Below, one piece after another: positions 7,693-13,203 of a DNA stretch of 13,203 bases (positions within the stretch are counted from its first letter, which is position 1; each line of letters starts with the position of its first letter). This DNA comes from an uncultured Bacteroidales bacterium (GTDB taxonomy: Bacteria > Bacteroidota > Bacteroidia > Bacteroidales > UBA932). Under the pieces are notes generated by a model. That model made no database searches, was not told the origin of the DNA, and saw nothing but the letters and a program-made list of their open reading frames with translations. The position numbers and the translations under genes were made by a program. The stretch is from positions 1 through 13,203 of the forward strand of contig CALCUQ010000019.1 of the NCBI GenBank assembly GCA_937906795.1. The letters run 5' to 3'.

Positions 7693-8591
7693 CAGCAACA
7701 GGTTTCTTTGATGGTGTTCATACAGGGCATAAAAAAGTATTGTCTCTGCTTAGTGATATTGCCAAAAATGAGGGAAAAGAGAGTGTTGTTGTAACTTTCT
7801 GGCCTCATCCAAGGAATGTATTGCAAAAAGGGGCTGATACATTAAGACTGCTGAGCACAATTGAAGAAAAAAGAGATCTTATTAAAGGTATGGGGATAGG
7901 AGACCTTATCACCATACCTTTCAATAAGGATTTCAGTAACCTTACAACAAAAGAATTCCTTAGGGACTGGCTAAAGGAAATGTATAATATATCGTCGCTG
8001 ATAATTGGGTATGACCATCGCTTTGGTCATGATGAAATGACTCAGCAGCAGATGATCCAATTGGCCGATTCATTGGGTATTAAAGTGTATAGGGTTGAGG
8101 AGTTTATAATGGATGACAATATTATAAGCTCAACCAAAATAAGAAATTTGCTTTTGGATGGCAATATAGAGAAAGCAAATGAATTTTTGGGATACAGATA
8201 TGGTTTGAAAGGGGTTGTGGTTTCTGGACAGAAAGTTGGTAGAACTATAGGTTTTCCAACAGCAAACATGAAATTGTACGAGCCTTTGAAACTTGTCCCT
8301 GCGGATGGTGTTTATAGTACATTGGTAGAAGTTTTTGGGAAAACATATATTGGGATATGTAATATAGGTACCCGTCCTACCGTAGGAGATAACAATGAGA
8401 GGACAATTGAGACCCATATTCTTGATTTTGATGAGTATATATATGGGTTGGATTTGAAGATTGAATTTGTGGGGTGTATTAGAAGGGAGCAGAAATTCCC
8501 ATCTTTGGATGCACTTAAAGCTCAGCTACTCAAGGATAAAGAGTATGCGAGGGCTCAGCTGCAGGATAGAATTGATATAAAACTAAGATAA
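7683..8591 (+). CDS. ribF: RibF: bifunctional riboflavin kinase / FAD synthetase
   Basis: RibF converts riboflavin to FMN and then FMN to FAD using two ATP, in the cytoplasm. The N-terminal adenylyltransferase domain has GFFDGVHTGH with the nucleotidyl-transferase HxGH (His13, His16), and ISSTKIR at 148-154. The C-terminal flavokinase domain has GRTIGFPTAN (186-195), the NIGTRPT strand and the catalytic-type Glu243 in TIETH. The 302 residues are normal for the family. The start is very close to the first strand, which is common in Bacteroidales. The ATG lies inside the last codons of the phosphorylase gene: the 10-base overlap ATGGTTGTAG contains both the ribF start and the upstream stop. Translation is therefore probably coupled by termination-reinitiation, with no SD needed. 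No RFN/FMN riboswitch is seen upstream, consistent with its position inside an operon. Confidence 0.93.
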   Translation: MVVAATGFFDGVHTGHKKVLSLLSDIAKNEGKESVVVTFWPHPRNVLQKGADTLRLLSTIEEKRDLIKGMGIGDLITIPFNKDFSNLTTKEFLRDWLKEMYNISSLIIGYDHRFGHDEMTQQQMIQLADSLGIKVYRVEEFIMDDNIISSTKIRNLLLDGNIEKANEFLGYRYGLKGVVVSGQKVGRTIGFPTANMKLYEPLKLVPADGVYSTLVEVFGKTYIGICNIGTRPTVGDNNERTIETHILDFDEYIYGLDLKIEFVGCIRREQKFPSLDALKAQLLKDKEYARAQLQDRIDIKLR

Positions 8592-8601
8592 AATTCAACA
8601 T

Positions 8602-9015
8602 ATGGATAAAGATGCTATTTCTATATTGTTATCGGTTTTTTTCTTTGTTATTGCAGTTGTGTATAAAGCCCTAAGTGCAGATAGTAAGAAAAAACATCAG
8701 GAGCAGGAGCAAGAGGATTTCTTTGCCCAGCTTTGTGCAAGTGAGGATAGCTCCTCCCTGCAGGAGGAATATATGCAGGAGTTTGTCCCCAGTGAGGTGA
8801 ATCAGGAGCAGAAGGCCAGAGTAATTACATTTGATGAGGGTGTTTCTGCTATGCACGAGGCAGCAACATCTGCAGAAAGTGTGAGTGCCAAAATTGAGAA
8901 ACCTAAGAGGGAGAGTAATGAGAATTTGTCGGGAATAAAGAAGAGGTTAAAGGAAAATCCCCAGGATTTTGTTGTTTTGGGAGAAATACTTAAACCAAAA
9001 TACAAGGAATATTAA
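8602..9015 (+). CDS. Small single-pass membrane protein with acidic Gln/Glu-rich tail
   Basis: This 137-residue protein belongs to no family I recognise. Residues about 5-24 form one hydrophobic helix (ISILLSVFFFVIAVVYKAL). It is followed by a basic patch (SKKKH) and then an acidic, Gln/Glu/Ser-rich stretch with low complexity (QEQEQEDFF). The positive residues after the helix predict that the tail stays in the cytoplasm. The C-terminus is more ordered, with a basic segment (KKRLKENPQ) and then DFVVLGEILKPKYKEY, which may be a short conserved docking motif. It starts 10 bases after ribF and probably shares its transcript. The greA promoter follows its stop within 20 bases. Codon use resembles the neighbours. 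Bacteroidales often carry small membrane proteins of this build at such spots, but no function can be stated. Confidence 0.75.
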   Translation: MDKDAISILLSVFFFVIAVVYKALSADSKKKHQEQEQEDFFAQLCASEDSSSLQEEYMQEFVPSEVNQEQKARVITFDEGVSAMHEAATSAESVSAKIEKPKRESNENLSGIKKRLKENPQDFVVLGEILKPKYKEY

Positions 9016-9034
9016 GACAAAGGAATTTTTTTAT

Positions 9035-9042
9035 TATCTTTG
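9035..9042 (+). promoter_or_regulatory. Bacteroidetes -7 box of the greA operon
   Basis: TATCTTTG matches TAnnTTTG exactly and is preceded by a T-rich tract. Transcription would start near 9048-9050, which is almost the first base of the leader hairpin at 9046-9075. The greA ATG lies 48 bases downstream of the box. A -33 TTTG is not obvious. Confidence 0.65.
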
Positions 9043-9045
9043 CAA

Positions 9046-9083
9046 AGAAGGGTCCCGAACAATCGGGATTCTTTTAATTTTTT
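9046..9083 (+). promoter_or_regulatory. greA leader hairpin followed by a T-run (possible attenuator)
   Basis: TCCCGA (9053-9058), loop ACAA and TCGGGA (9063-9068) form a perfect six-pair core. The stem continues outward with G-T, G-T, G-C, A-T, A-T, G-T and A-T pairs, so 9046-9058 pairs with 9063-9075 over 13 positions without a bulge. It is followed by AA and six T (9078-9083), then the ATG seven bases later. The shape is that of an intrinsic terminator placed between promoter and gene. It could attenuate greA, act as a 5' stabilising hairpin, or limit ribosome access. Confidence 0.6.
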
Positions 9084-9089
9084 ATTATT

Positions 9090-9566
9090 ATGTCAAATCA
9101 AGTACATTATTTTACAGCAGAAGGTTTAGAAAAAGTGAAAGCGGAGCTTGCACATTTGATTGCTGTTGAGAGACCTGCAATTTCTAAGGCAATTGCAGAG
9201 GCAAGAGATAAAGGTGATTTATCGGAGAATGCAGAATATGATGCTGCTAGAGAGGCACAAGGATTATTGGAGTTGAAAATTTCACAGATGCAGGAGTTGG
9301 TTGCTAATGCAAGGATTATAGATGAGTCCAAGATTAGTACAGACCAGGTGCAGATGTTAAATAAAGTAAAGATTAAAAACGTAGCCAATGGCCAGGTTAT
9401 GGAGTATACTTTGGTAGGAGAGAAGGAAGCTAATCTTAAAGAGGGTAAGCTTGCTGCACAAACTCCTATTGGAAAGGCTCTTATGGGTAGAAAGAAAGGT
9501 GAGGTTGTAGAGGTTAAAGTGCCAAGTGGAATAATAAAATTTGAAATTCTTGATATCTCAATCTAA
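9090..9566 (+). CDS. greA: GreA transcript cleavage factor
   Basis: GreA enters the secondary channel of backtracked RNA polymerase and stimulates cleavage of the 3' RNA end, rescuing arrested complexes. The 158 residues have the standard two-part build. The first is an N-terminal antiparallel coiled coil (about 1-78) whose tip GDLSENAEYD carries the metal-coordinating acids Asp43 and Glu46, equivalent to Asp41/Glu44 of the E. coli protein. The second is a C-terminal FKBP-like domain with the signatures YTLVG, TPIGKALMGRKKGEVVEV and a final IKFEILDI strand. All key residues are present. The start is fixed by the family and by the promoter upstream. There is no SD. It is the first gene after its own -7 box and a terminator-like leader hairpin, and the HIT gene follows after 6 bases. 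The greA-HIT pairing is common in Bacteroidetes as far as I recall. Confidence 0.95.
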   Translation: MSNQVHYFTAEGLEKVKAELAHLIAVERPAISKAIAEARDKGDLSENAEYDAAREAQGLLELKISQMQELVANARIIDESKISTDQVQMLNKVKIKNVANGQVMEYTLVGEKEANLKEGKLAAQTPIGKALMGRKKGEVVEVKVPSGIIKFEILDISI

Positions 9567-9572
9567 TTAATT

Positions 9573-9974
9573 ATGGCATCTGTTTTTACAAAAATAGTTA
9601 ATGGTGATATCCCTTCTTATAAAGTTGCGGAAAGTGATGAGTTCTATGCTTTTTTGGATATATCGCCATTGGCAAAGGGGCATACTTTGGTTATTCCAAA
9701 GATGGAGGAGGATTATATATTCAATCTTCCAGCTCACACTTATAACGGTTTATGGGAATTTGCAGGCAAGGTTGCCAAGGCTATAGACAAGGCTGTTCCA
9801 TGCAAACGTGTGGGTGTTGCTGTATTGGGAATGGAGGTTCCTCATGCGCATATTCATCTTGTGCCACTAAACAGTGAAAGTGATTTGCAGTTCAATAAAG
9901 AAAAACTTTCTCTATCCAAAGAGGAGTTTGAGGAAATTGCCAACAATATAGCTCAAGCATTTTTATCACTATAA
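9573..9974 (+). CDS. HIT-family (histidine triad) nucleotide hydrolase
   Basis: This 133-residue cytoplasmic protein belongs to the HINT/HIT branch of nucleotide hydrolases and transferases, which cleave substrates such as nucleoside phosphoramidates or adenylated compounds. It shows the typical opening FTKIVNGDIPSYKV, the strand pair around FLDISPLAKGHTLVIPK, and the triad H-x-H-x-H-x-x in PHAHIHLVP (His91, His93, His95; His95 would be the second-to-last catalytic histidine). The length fits the family. It starts 6 bases after greA, with an A/T-rich SD-less leader, and probably shares greA's promoter. The C-terminal tail (residues about 105-133) is an acidic helix. The exact substrate cannot be inferred. 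Confidence 0.93.
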   Translation: MASVFTKIVNGDIPSYKVAESDEFYAFLDISPLAKGHTLVIPKMEEDYIFNLPAHTYNGLWEFAGKVAKAIDKAVPCKRVGVAVLGMEVPHAHIHLVPLNSESDLQFNKEKLSLSKEEFEEIANNIAQAFLSL

Positions 9975-9986
9975 TATTATAAAAGG

Positions 9987-11138
9987 ATGAAAAAAGTTCT
10001 AATTTTATGTGTAACAGCAGCTCTTGCATTTGCTTGTTCAAAGCAGGACAGTGCGGTTATAAGTGCTCAAATAGATGGTGCGGATTCTAAGGAGATTATA
10101 ATCTCACAACTTGATATTAACCATATTAAAATTCTTGATACCTTAAAGACTTCTAAAGGTGGAGCTTTAAAATATACTGTAAATATTCAGGATCAGTCAC
10201 CTAACTTTTATTATTTGTCATATAACAGAAAAAGACTTGCAACTGTTATAGCAAAGCCTGGTGACAATATAAAGGTTACAACAGATACATTGGGTAACAA
10301 TGTTACTTTCCAGGGATCTGATGAGTCTGAGTTGTTGAACAAAATCACATTGGAGTACAATGCAGCTATTGCACAGTTTGACAAATTGTCGGTTGAGTTG
10401 AATAATGCAATTGAGGCGGGAGATACAAAAAAAGCAGATGACCTTAAGATGCAGATAAGCAAGATTTATGTAAAACATAAACAATCTGCAATCAAGAGTA
10501 TTGTAGCAAATCCATATTCTTTTACAAATGTTTCTGTTTTGTATCAGTATTTTAATGATCAGCTACCTGTATTTGCACAAACCGGAGATATTATTTTCAT
10601 TAAAAAAGTGCATGATTCATTGGCTTTGAATTATCCAAATTCAGTTTATGTAAAATCATTGGCTCAGCAATTGGCAAATTATGATGCTCAGATGAAAATT
10701 AATGAGCATGTTGCAGCAGCGGGTGAGAGTTCTTTCCCAGACATTACTCTTCCCGACATAAACTCAAATAAGGTTAGTTTGTCAACTCTAGAGGGGAAAC
10801 CATTTATACTTATGTTCTGGACTACAACAGAAGTTCAACAGAAAATGTATAATAATGATCTAAAAGATCTTTATAAAAAGTATAACAAATCTGGGTTGGA
10901 AATATATCAGGTTTGTGTTGATGTAGATAAAACCCTTTGGGCTACTGCTGTAAAAGAGCAGGAACTTCCATGGATTAGTGTATGTGACGGTGCAGGAGTA
11001 AATTCAATAGCTGTTCATACATACAACATTTCTAAGATTCCATCATTGTTCGTATTCAGTAAAGATGGTGATATAGTTGCAAAAGATGTTTTTGAAAAGG
11101 CGGAGTTGGAGAAAGCAATCCTTAAAGCAATAAAATAA
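9987..11138 (+). CDS. DUF4369/thioredoxin-like lipoprotein lacking the CxxC pair
   Basis: This is a 383-residue envelope lipoprotein. The signal peptide MKKVLILCVTAALAFAC ends in the lipobox AFAC (Cys17), followed by Ser-Lys. Residues about 20-110 form a beta-rich domain like DUF4369 (IIISQLDINHIKILDTL.., then AKPGDNIKVTTD). Residues 120-240 are helical. From about 245 a TlpA/AhpC-like thioredoxin fold begins (FPDITLPDINSNKVSLSTLEGKPFILMFW). Where family members read W-C-x-x-C after FWA(T/S), this protein has FWTTTEVQQK, so Glu282 and Gln285 stand in for the two cysteines. The cis-Pro loop (SKIPSLFVF) is kept. It is therefore unlikely to be an active oxidoreductase; a binding or structural role is inferred. 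It starts 12 bases after the HIT gene, in the same direction, and a strong terminator follows 27 bases after its stop. Confidence 0.87.
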   Translation: MKKVLILCVTAALAFACSKQDSAVISAQIDGADSKEIIISQLDINHIKILDTLKTSKGGALKYTVNIQDQSPNFYYLSYNRKRLATVIAKPGDNIKVTTDTLGNNVTFQGSDESELLNKITLEYNAAIAQFDKLSVELNNAIEAGDTKKADDLKMQISKIYVKHKQSAIKSIVANPYSFTNVSVLYQYFNDQLPVFAQTGDIIFIKKVHDSLALNYPNSVYVKSLAQQLANYDAQMKINEHVAAAGESSFPDITLPDINSNKVSLSTLEGKPFILMFWTTTEVQQKMYNNDLKDLYKKYNKSGLEIYQVCVDVDKTLWATAVKEQELPWISVCDGAGVNSIAVHTYNISKIPSLFVFSKDGDIVAKDVFEKAELEKAILKAIK

Positions 11139-11165
11139 GTTATCCAATATACACATTGTAGAAAC

Positions 11166-11208
11166 GATGCCGGATCAAAATACTTTTGACCCGGCATCAT
11201 CTATTTTT
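11166..11208 (+). terminator. Rho-independent terminator of the greA-HIT-lipoprotein unit
   Basis: Bases 11166-11180 (GATGCCGGATCAAAA) pair with 11184-11198 (TTTTGACCCGGCATC) in a 15-position stem with one A-C mismatch and a three-base loop. A T-run (11204-11208) follows six bases on. It lies 27 bases downstream of the lipoprotein stop. Its T-run is also part of the TATTTTTG box at 11202. Confidence 0.87.
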
Positions 11209-11209
11209 G
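11202..11209 (+). promoter_or_regulatory. -7 box for the structured RNA, shared with a terminator T-run
   Basis: TATTTTTG fits TAnnTTTG. It predicts a start near 11214-11217, exactly where the outermost stem of the inverted-repeat element begins (CCCCACC at 11216). No -33 TTTG is found at normal spacing; a TTTG at 11185-11188 is too close. The match could be a coincidence of the terminator T-run, but the position is striking. Confidence 0.45.
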
Positions 11210-11212
11210 CAA

Positions 11213-11400
11213 ATACCCCACCGTACAGGAACAGGCAAGGTCTGAAAAATATCCTGAGGGGCGTAGGCAATCATTGCAGATGAGCCATAAAATTTCCGTC
11301 TGTTTGAACAAATGCCTCTTCGTAGACAATCTGGGGCATTTGTGAGTTAGGAAATTATGGCTCTTTGAAGACCTTGACTGTGGATGGGAGGTGGGGGATA
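11213..11400 (+). ncRNA. Structured RNA candidate, long bulged hairpin (6S-like architecture)
   Basis: This gene-free stretch is made of four inverted-repeat pairs nested in order. P1 pairs 11216-11222 (CCCCACC) with 11390-11396 (GGTGGGG). P2 pairs 11231-11243 with 11369-11381 (12 of 13 pairs). P3 pairs 11282-11297 with 11350-11363 (14 pairs with an AA bulge; GAGCCATAA with TTATGGCTC, then TTTCC with GGAAA). P4 pairs 11308-11318 with 11333-11343 (ACAAATGCCTC with GGGGCATTTGT), capped by a 14-base loop. P1 and P2 are separated by an 8/8 internal loop. P2 and P3 are separated by a strongly one-sided bulge (38 bases 5', 5 bases 3') that contains a mini-hairpin GCAA-TCA-TTGC. The size (about 185 nt), the single long rod with a large central bulge, and the isolated position with its own -7 box recall 6S RNA. 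The structure is read from sequence; the 6S identity is an inference. No open frame with coding character is present. Confidence 0.6.
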
Positions 11401-11403
11401 TAT

Positions 11404-11439
11404 AAAAAGAACGAGAGTGACTTTTGAGTCACCCTCGTT
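11404..11439 (-). terminator. Terminator of the tsaB operon
   Basis: Bases 11410-11422 pair with 11427-11439 (AACGAG/CTCGTT and GTGACT/AGTCAC with one A-C mismatch) around a TTTG loop. On the minus strand the stem is followed by CTTTTTATATA, a good U-tract, and it begins five bases after the tsaB stop. On the plus strand only GTTGTTGTTATA follows. It could still stop or stabilise the 3' end of the RNA candidate upstream, which would make it bidirectional. Confidence 0.82.
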
Positions 11440-11443
11440 GTTG

Positions 11444-12142
11444 TTATAGTAGCTTTTTAGGTTTCCCTGCTACAAACTCTTTTAGATAGAACGGTTCAAA
11501 ATAAGCTATGTCTTCAAATTCGCCTTTTGCTAGTTTCTCTGCAGCAACAACCCTCATTCCTTTGGCATGAAGTTCAGAAGGAGCAAACAATGCATTTGGA
11601 TTGCTTTCAACCATAGGTTTATACTTTTGGGCACCGTTGCCTGTAAATAAAACAGTGCCGGATGCAAGTTCGCTATTGTAGCTTGTTTCATCCAATATTT
11701 TTGCACTTACTTCTGTAAGTTGTTTACCATTGTGAGAAAAGTTGGCTGTATAGACTTCCATTCTTCTTGCATCAATCATTGGAACAATAGTGCATGGCGG
11801 GTTAACCATATCTTTGTTGTTGTCAATTGCCAGTTGGGCAATTGTAGCTAAAGTGCATACAGAGATAAGGGGAATATTTGCACCATAACATAACCCTTTT
11901 GCACAAGAAACTCCAACCCTAAGACCGGTATATGAGCCAGGTCCCTTGCTTACGGCAACTGCTGCACAATCTTTGATGCTAAGATTGTTTTCTTTAAGTA
12001 TCTGGTCTATATATACGGCCAGCACACTTGCGTGAGCTTTAGGCTGGTTAATGTATTTCTCAGATATTATGTCGTTTCCTTTTGATAGTGCAACAGAACA
12101 TGAGTCTGTTGCTGTTTCTATGAGTAGAATTATGTTATTCAT
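11444..12142 (-). CDS. tsaB: TsaB, t6A tRNA modification complex subunit
   Basis: TsaB (YeaZ) is the non-catalytic partner of TsaD. With TsaE it installs threonylcarbamoyl on A37 of ANN-decoding tRNAs in the cytoplasm. The 232 residues start with the ASKHA-type strand ILLIETATDSCSVAL and contain SKGPGSYTGLRVG (65-77), the signature of TsaB/TsaD relatives. They lack the metal-binding HxxxH histidines of the catalytic TsaD, as expected. Other family traits are the HASVLAVYIDQIL helix and the MIDARRMEVYTA strand. The C-terminal part (ELHAKGMRVVAAEKLAKGEF..YLKEFV) closes as usual for the family (about 220-240 residues). It lies 2 bases after the adaptor gene on the same strand and is presumably co-transcribed with it, then ends at a strong terminator. 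It converges on the lipoprotein and RNA candidate. Confidence 0.94.
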   Translation of the reverse strand: MNNIILLIETATDSCSVALSKGNDIISEKYINQPKAHASVLAVYIDQILKENNLSIKDCAAVAVSKGPGSYTGLRVGVSCAKGLCYGANIPLISVCTLATIAQLAIDNNKDMVNPPCTIVPMIDARRMEVYTANFSHNGKQLTEVSAKILDETSYNSELASGTVLFTGNGAQKYKPMVESNPNALFAPSELHAKGMRVVAAEKLAKGEFEDIAYFEPFYLKEFVAGKPKKLL

Positions 12143-12144
12143 AT

Positions 12145-13203
12145 TTATTCTTTGACAATTACATGCATGTTGTTCAAAAGATCTTTACTTATTGCAGAGT
12201 AAGGACCTGTAACAATTTTATCGTTCTTATCCAGACCCTCAATAACCTCTATATTGGTCATATCCTGAATACCTGTCTCAATAAGTTTTACATTTACCTG
12301 TTTGGTAGCTGCATTATATACAAATACCTGTTGAGGAATTTTAGTGTTTCCCTGCAATGAATCGAGAAGATTATTACGGGTTGTAATGGCCATTATTGGA
12401 ATGGTTAGGATGCTGTCCTTTACTTGTGTAATTATAGTAACCGAGGCAGACATGCCCGGTCTTAGAGGGATAGGGTTCAATTCAAACAAATCTTTGTATG
12501 ACTCCCTGTCTATAGAGACATTTACTTCAAAATTTGTTACCTGGTCAATAGAAGCAGTTGCAGAAGATTTTGACGAACTTGCAATCTTGGTTACCTTTCC
12601 GCTGAATTTCCTGTTAGGATATGCATCAATTTCAATAATGGCGGTGTTATGTTTCTTAATCCTTATAATATCGTTTTCATTTACATCAACTATTACCTCC
12701 ATATCGTCAAGGTCTGCAATTCTGAGCATCTCTGTACCGGCCATCTGGCTTGTTCCTACAACACGTTCTCCCAACTCAACATCAAGTCTGGAAACAACAC
12801 CATCCATTGGTGCATAAATTGATGTTTTGCCCAAATTCTCAATAGCTTCATTAAGAGCATCTACAATCATATCTGTATGAAGTGGGATTTCGCTATAATC
12901 CACTCCCTTTGCAGAAAGCATACCAAATGCTTTATTAAGAGCACTTAATACTTCTGATTTAAGCTGACTGTCAATAGTTGCTCTTTCATATGCTGTTGTA
13001 ACATTTCCACCTATTTCTGTATAAAAAAGCATTGGGTTTACAATTTTATATGAATATTCTCCGTTACATCTGACACCAATGGATATTGATCTTCCTATAG
13101 AAGGATCAATCATTACCTTGAATGGAATTGGATTTGCTGTTCCATATTTATTTCCAATGATTTCCTTTGTATTTACATAATAAACTCTCTGGTCTTTTCC
13201 TGC
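12145..13203 (-). CDS. HlyD/MacA-type adaptor fused to an SPFH/Band-7 domain (N-terminus beyond window)
   Basis: The frame is open from the window edge (13203) to a stop at 12145, giving 352 codons. The downstream part (from about 12847 to 12145) is the C-terminal two thirds of a periplasmic adaptor of ABC/RND exporters: KTSIYAPMDGVVSRLDVELGERV (lipoyl half with the APxDG turn), GTEMLRIADL, the beta-barrel (IDAYPNRKFSGKV), and a membrane-proximal domain (GMSASVTI, LTIPIMAI, VEVIEGL-like). The upstream part is not an adaptor. EIIGNKYGTANPIPF, RCNGEYSYKIVNPMLFY, GGNVTTAY, IDSQLKSEVLSAL and IPLHTDMIVDALNE match SPFH/Band-7 proteins of the YdjI type (virion-core-like, common in Firmicutes). The switch is at NEAIENLGK, where an adaptor would be ending its coiled coil. 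The first half of the lipoyl domain, the coiled-coil hairpin and any membrane anchor are missing from view. It is either a real fusion or an assembly chimera. tsaB follows two bases later. Confidence is high for the adaptor part and moderate for the SPFH part. Confidence 0.8.
   Translation of the reverse strand, partial: AGKDQRVYYVNTKEIIGNKYGTANPIPFKVMIDPSIGRSISIGVRCNGEYSYKIVNPMLFYTEIGGNVTTAYERATIDSQLKSEVLSALNKAFGMLSAKGVDYSEIPLHTDMIVDALNEAIENLGKTSIYAPMDGVVSRLDVELGERVVGTSQMAGTEMLRIADLDDMEVIVDVNENDIIRIKKHNTAIIEIDAYPNRKFSGKVTKIASSSKSSATASIDQVTNFEVNVSIDRESYKDLFELNPIPLRPGMSASVTIITQVKDSILTIPIMAITTRNNLLDSLQGNTKIPQQVFVYNAATKQVNVKLIETGIQDMTNIEVIEGLDKNDKIVTGPYSAISKDLLNNMHVIVKE

Noticed and set aside
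7600..7700. FMN riboswitch upstream of ribF
   Set aside because: ribF starts inside the coding sequence of the preceding gene, and no conserved RFN element sequence is present.
8969..9169. Plus-strand 66-residue frame spanning the greA promoter and leader
   Set aside because: It overlaps the end of one gene, the -7 box, the hairpin and the greA start; composition is not protein-like.
11213..11400. CRISPR repeat or tRNA/tmRNA within the structured intergenic region
   Set aside because: There are no direct repeats with spacers, no cloverleaf or CCA end, and no tmRNA-like ends; only nested inverted repeats are present.
12344..12817. Plus-strand 157-residue frame opposite the adaptor gene
   Set aside because: Antisense shadow of the HlyD-like coding sequence; the hydrophobic look results from reading the opposite strand of a conserved gene.

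Overview
Most of this window (about 841 to 12840) looks like a low-GC Bacteroidales-type Bacteroidetes genome, probably from the gut or a similar anaerobic habitat. The genes lack Shine-Dalgarno sequences. Three places carry the Bacteroidetes -7 box TAnnTTTG (3416, 9035, 11202). The gene content also fits: a three-gene glycogen block, greA followed by a HIT protein, and a DUF4369/thioredoxin-like lipoprotein.

Layout. 1-822: the tail of an unknown gene, a headless alpha/beta-hydrolase tail on the minus strand, and the first third of dapB behind a strong GGAGG ribosome site and a sigma70-like extended -10. This style is unlike the rest of the window. 841-7692: glycogen block of a GT4-type glycosyltransferase, a GH57 glucanase/glucanotransferase, and a 1407-residue fusion of a GT3 glycogen synthase to a GT35 alpha-glucan phosphorylase. 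7683-9015: ribF, overlapping the fusion gene by 10 bases, then a small one-TM protein. 9035-9974: a promoter, a 5' leader hairpin, greA and a HIT-family hydrolase. 9987-11138: a lipoprotein whose thioredoxin-like domain has lost the CxxC pair. 11166-11439: a gene-free stretch bounded by two terminators. It holds a nested inverted-repeat element of about 185 nt with its own -7 box, the best candidate for an undescribed or unannotated RNA (6S-like architecture). 11444-13203, minus strand: tsaB, preceded two bases upstream by an HlyD/MacA-type adaptor whose upstream part is an SPFH/Band-7 domain.

Together the glycogen genes cover elongation (GT3, probably GT4), remodelling or hydrolysis (GH57) and phosphorolysis (GT35). 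The other genes are housekeeping: flavin cofactors, transcript cleavage, tRNA t6A modification and envelope functions.

Caution: both ends look foreign to the middle. The dapB fragment stops abruptly at about 819, and the SPFH-to-HlyD switch lies at about 12847. Each could be a real rearrangement or fusion, but a chimeric metagenomic assembly with joins at these points is at least as likely. No tRNA, rRNA, CRISPR array, transposase or attachment site was found.
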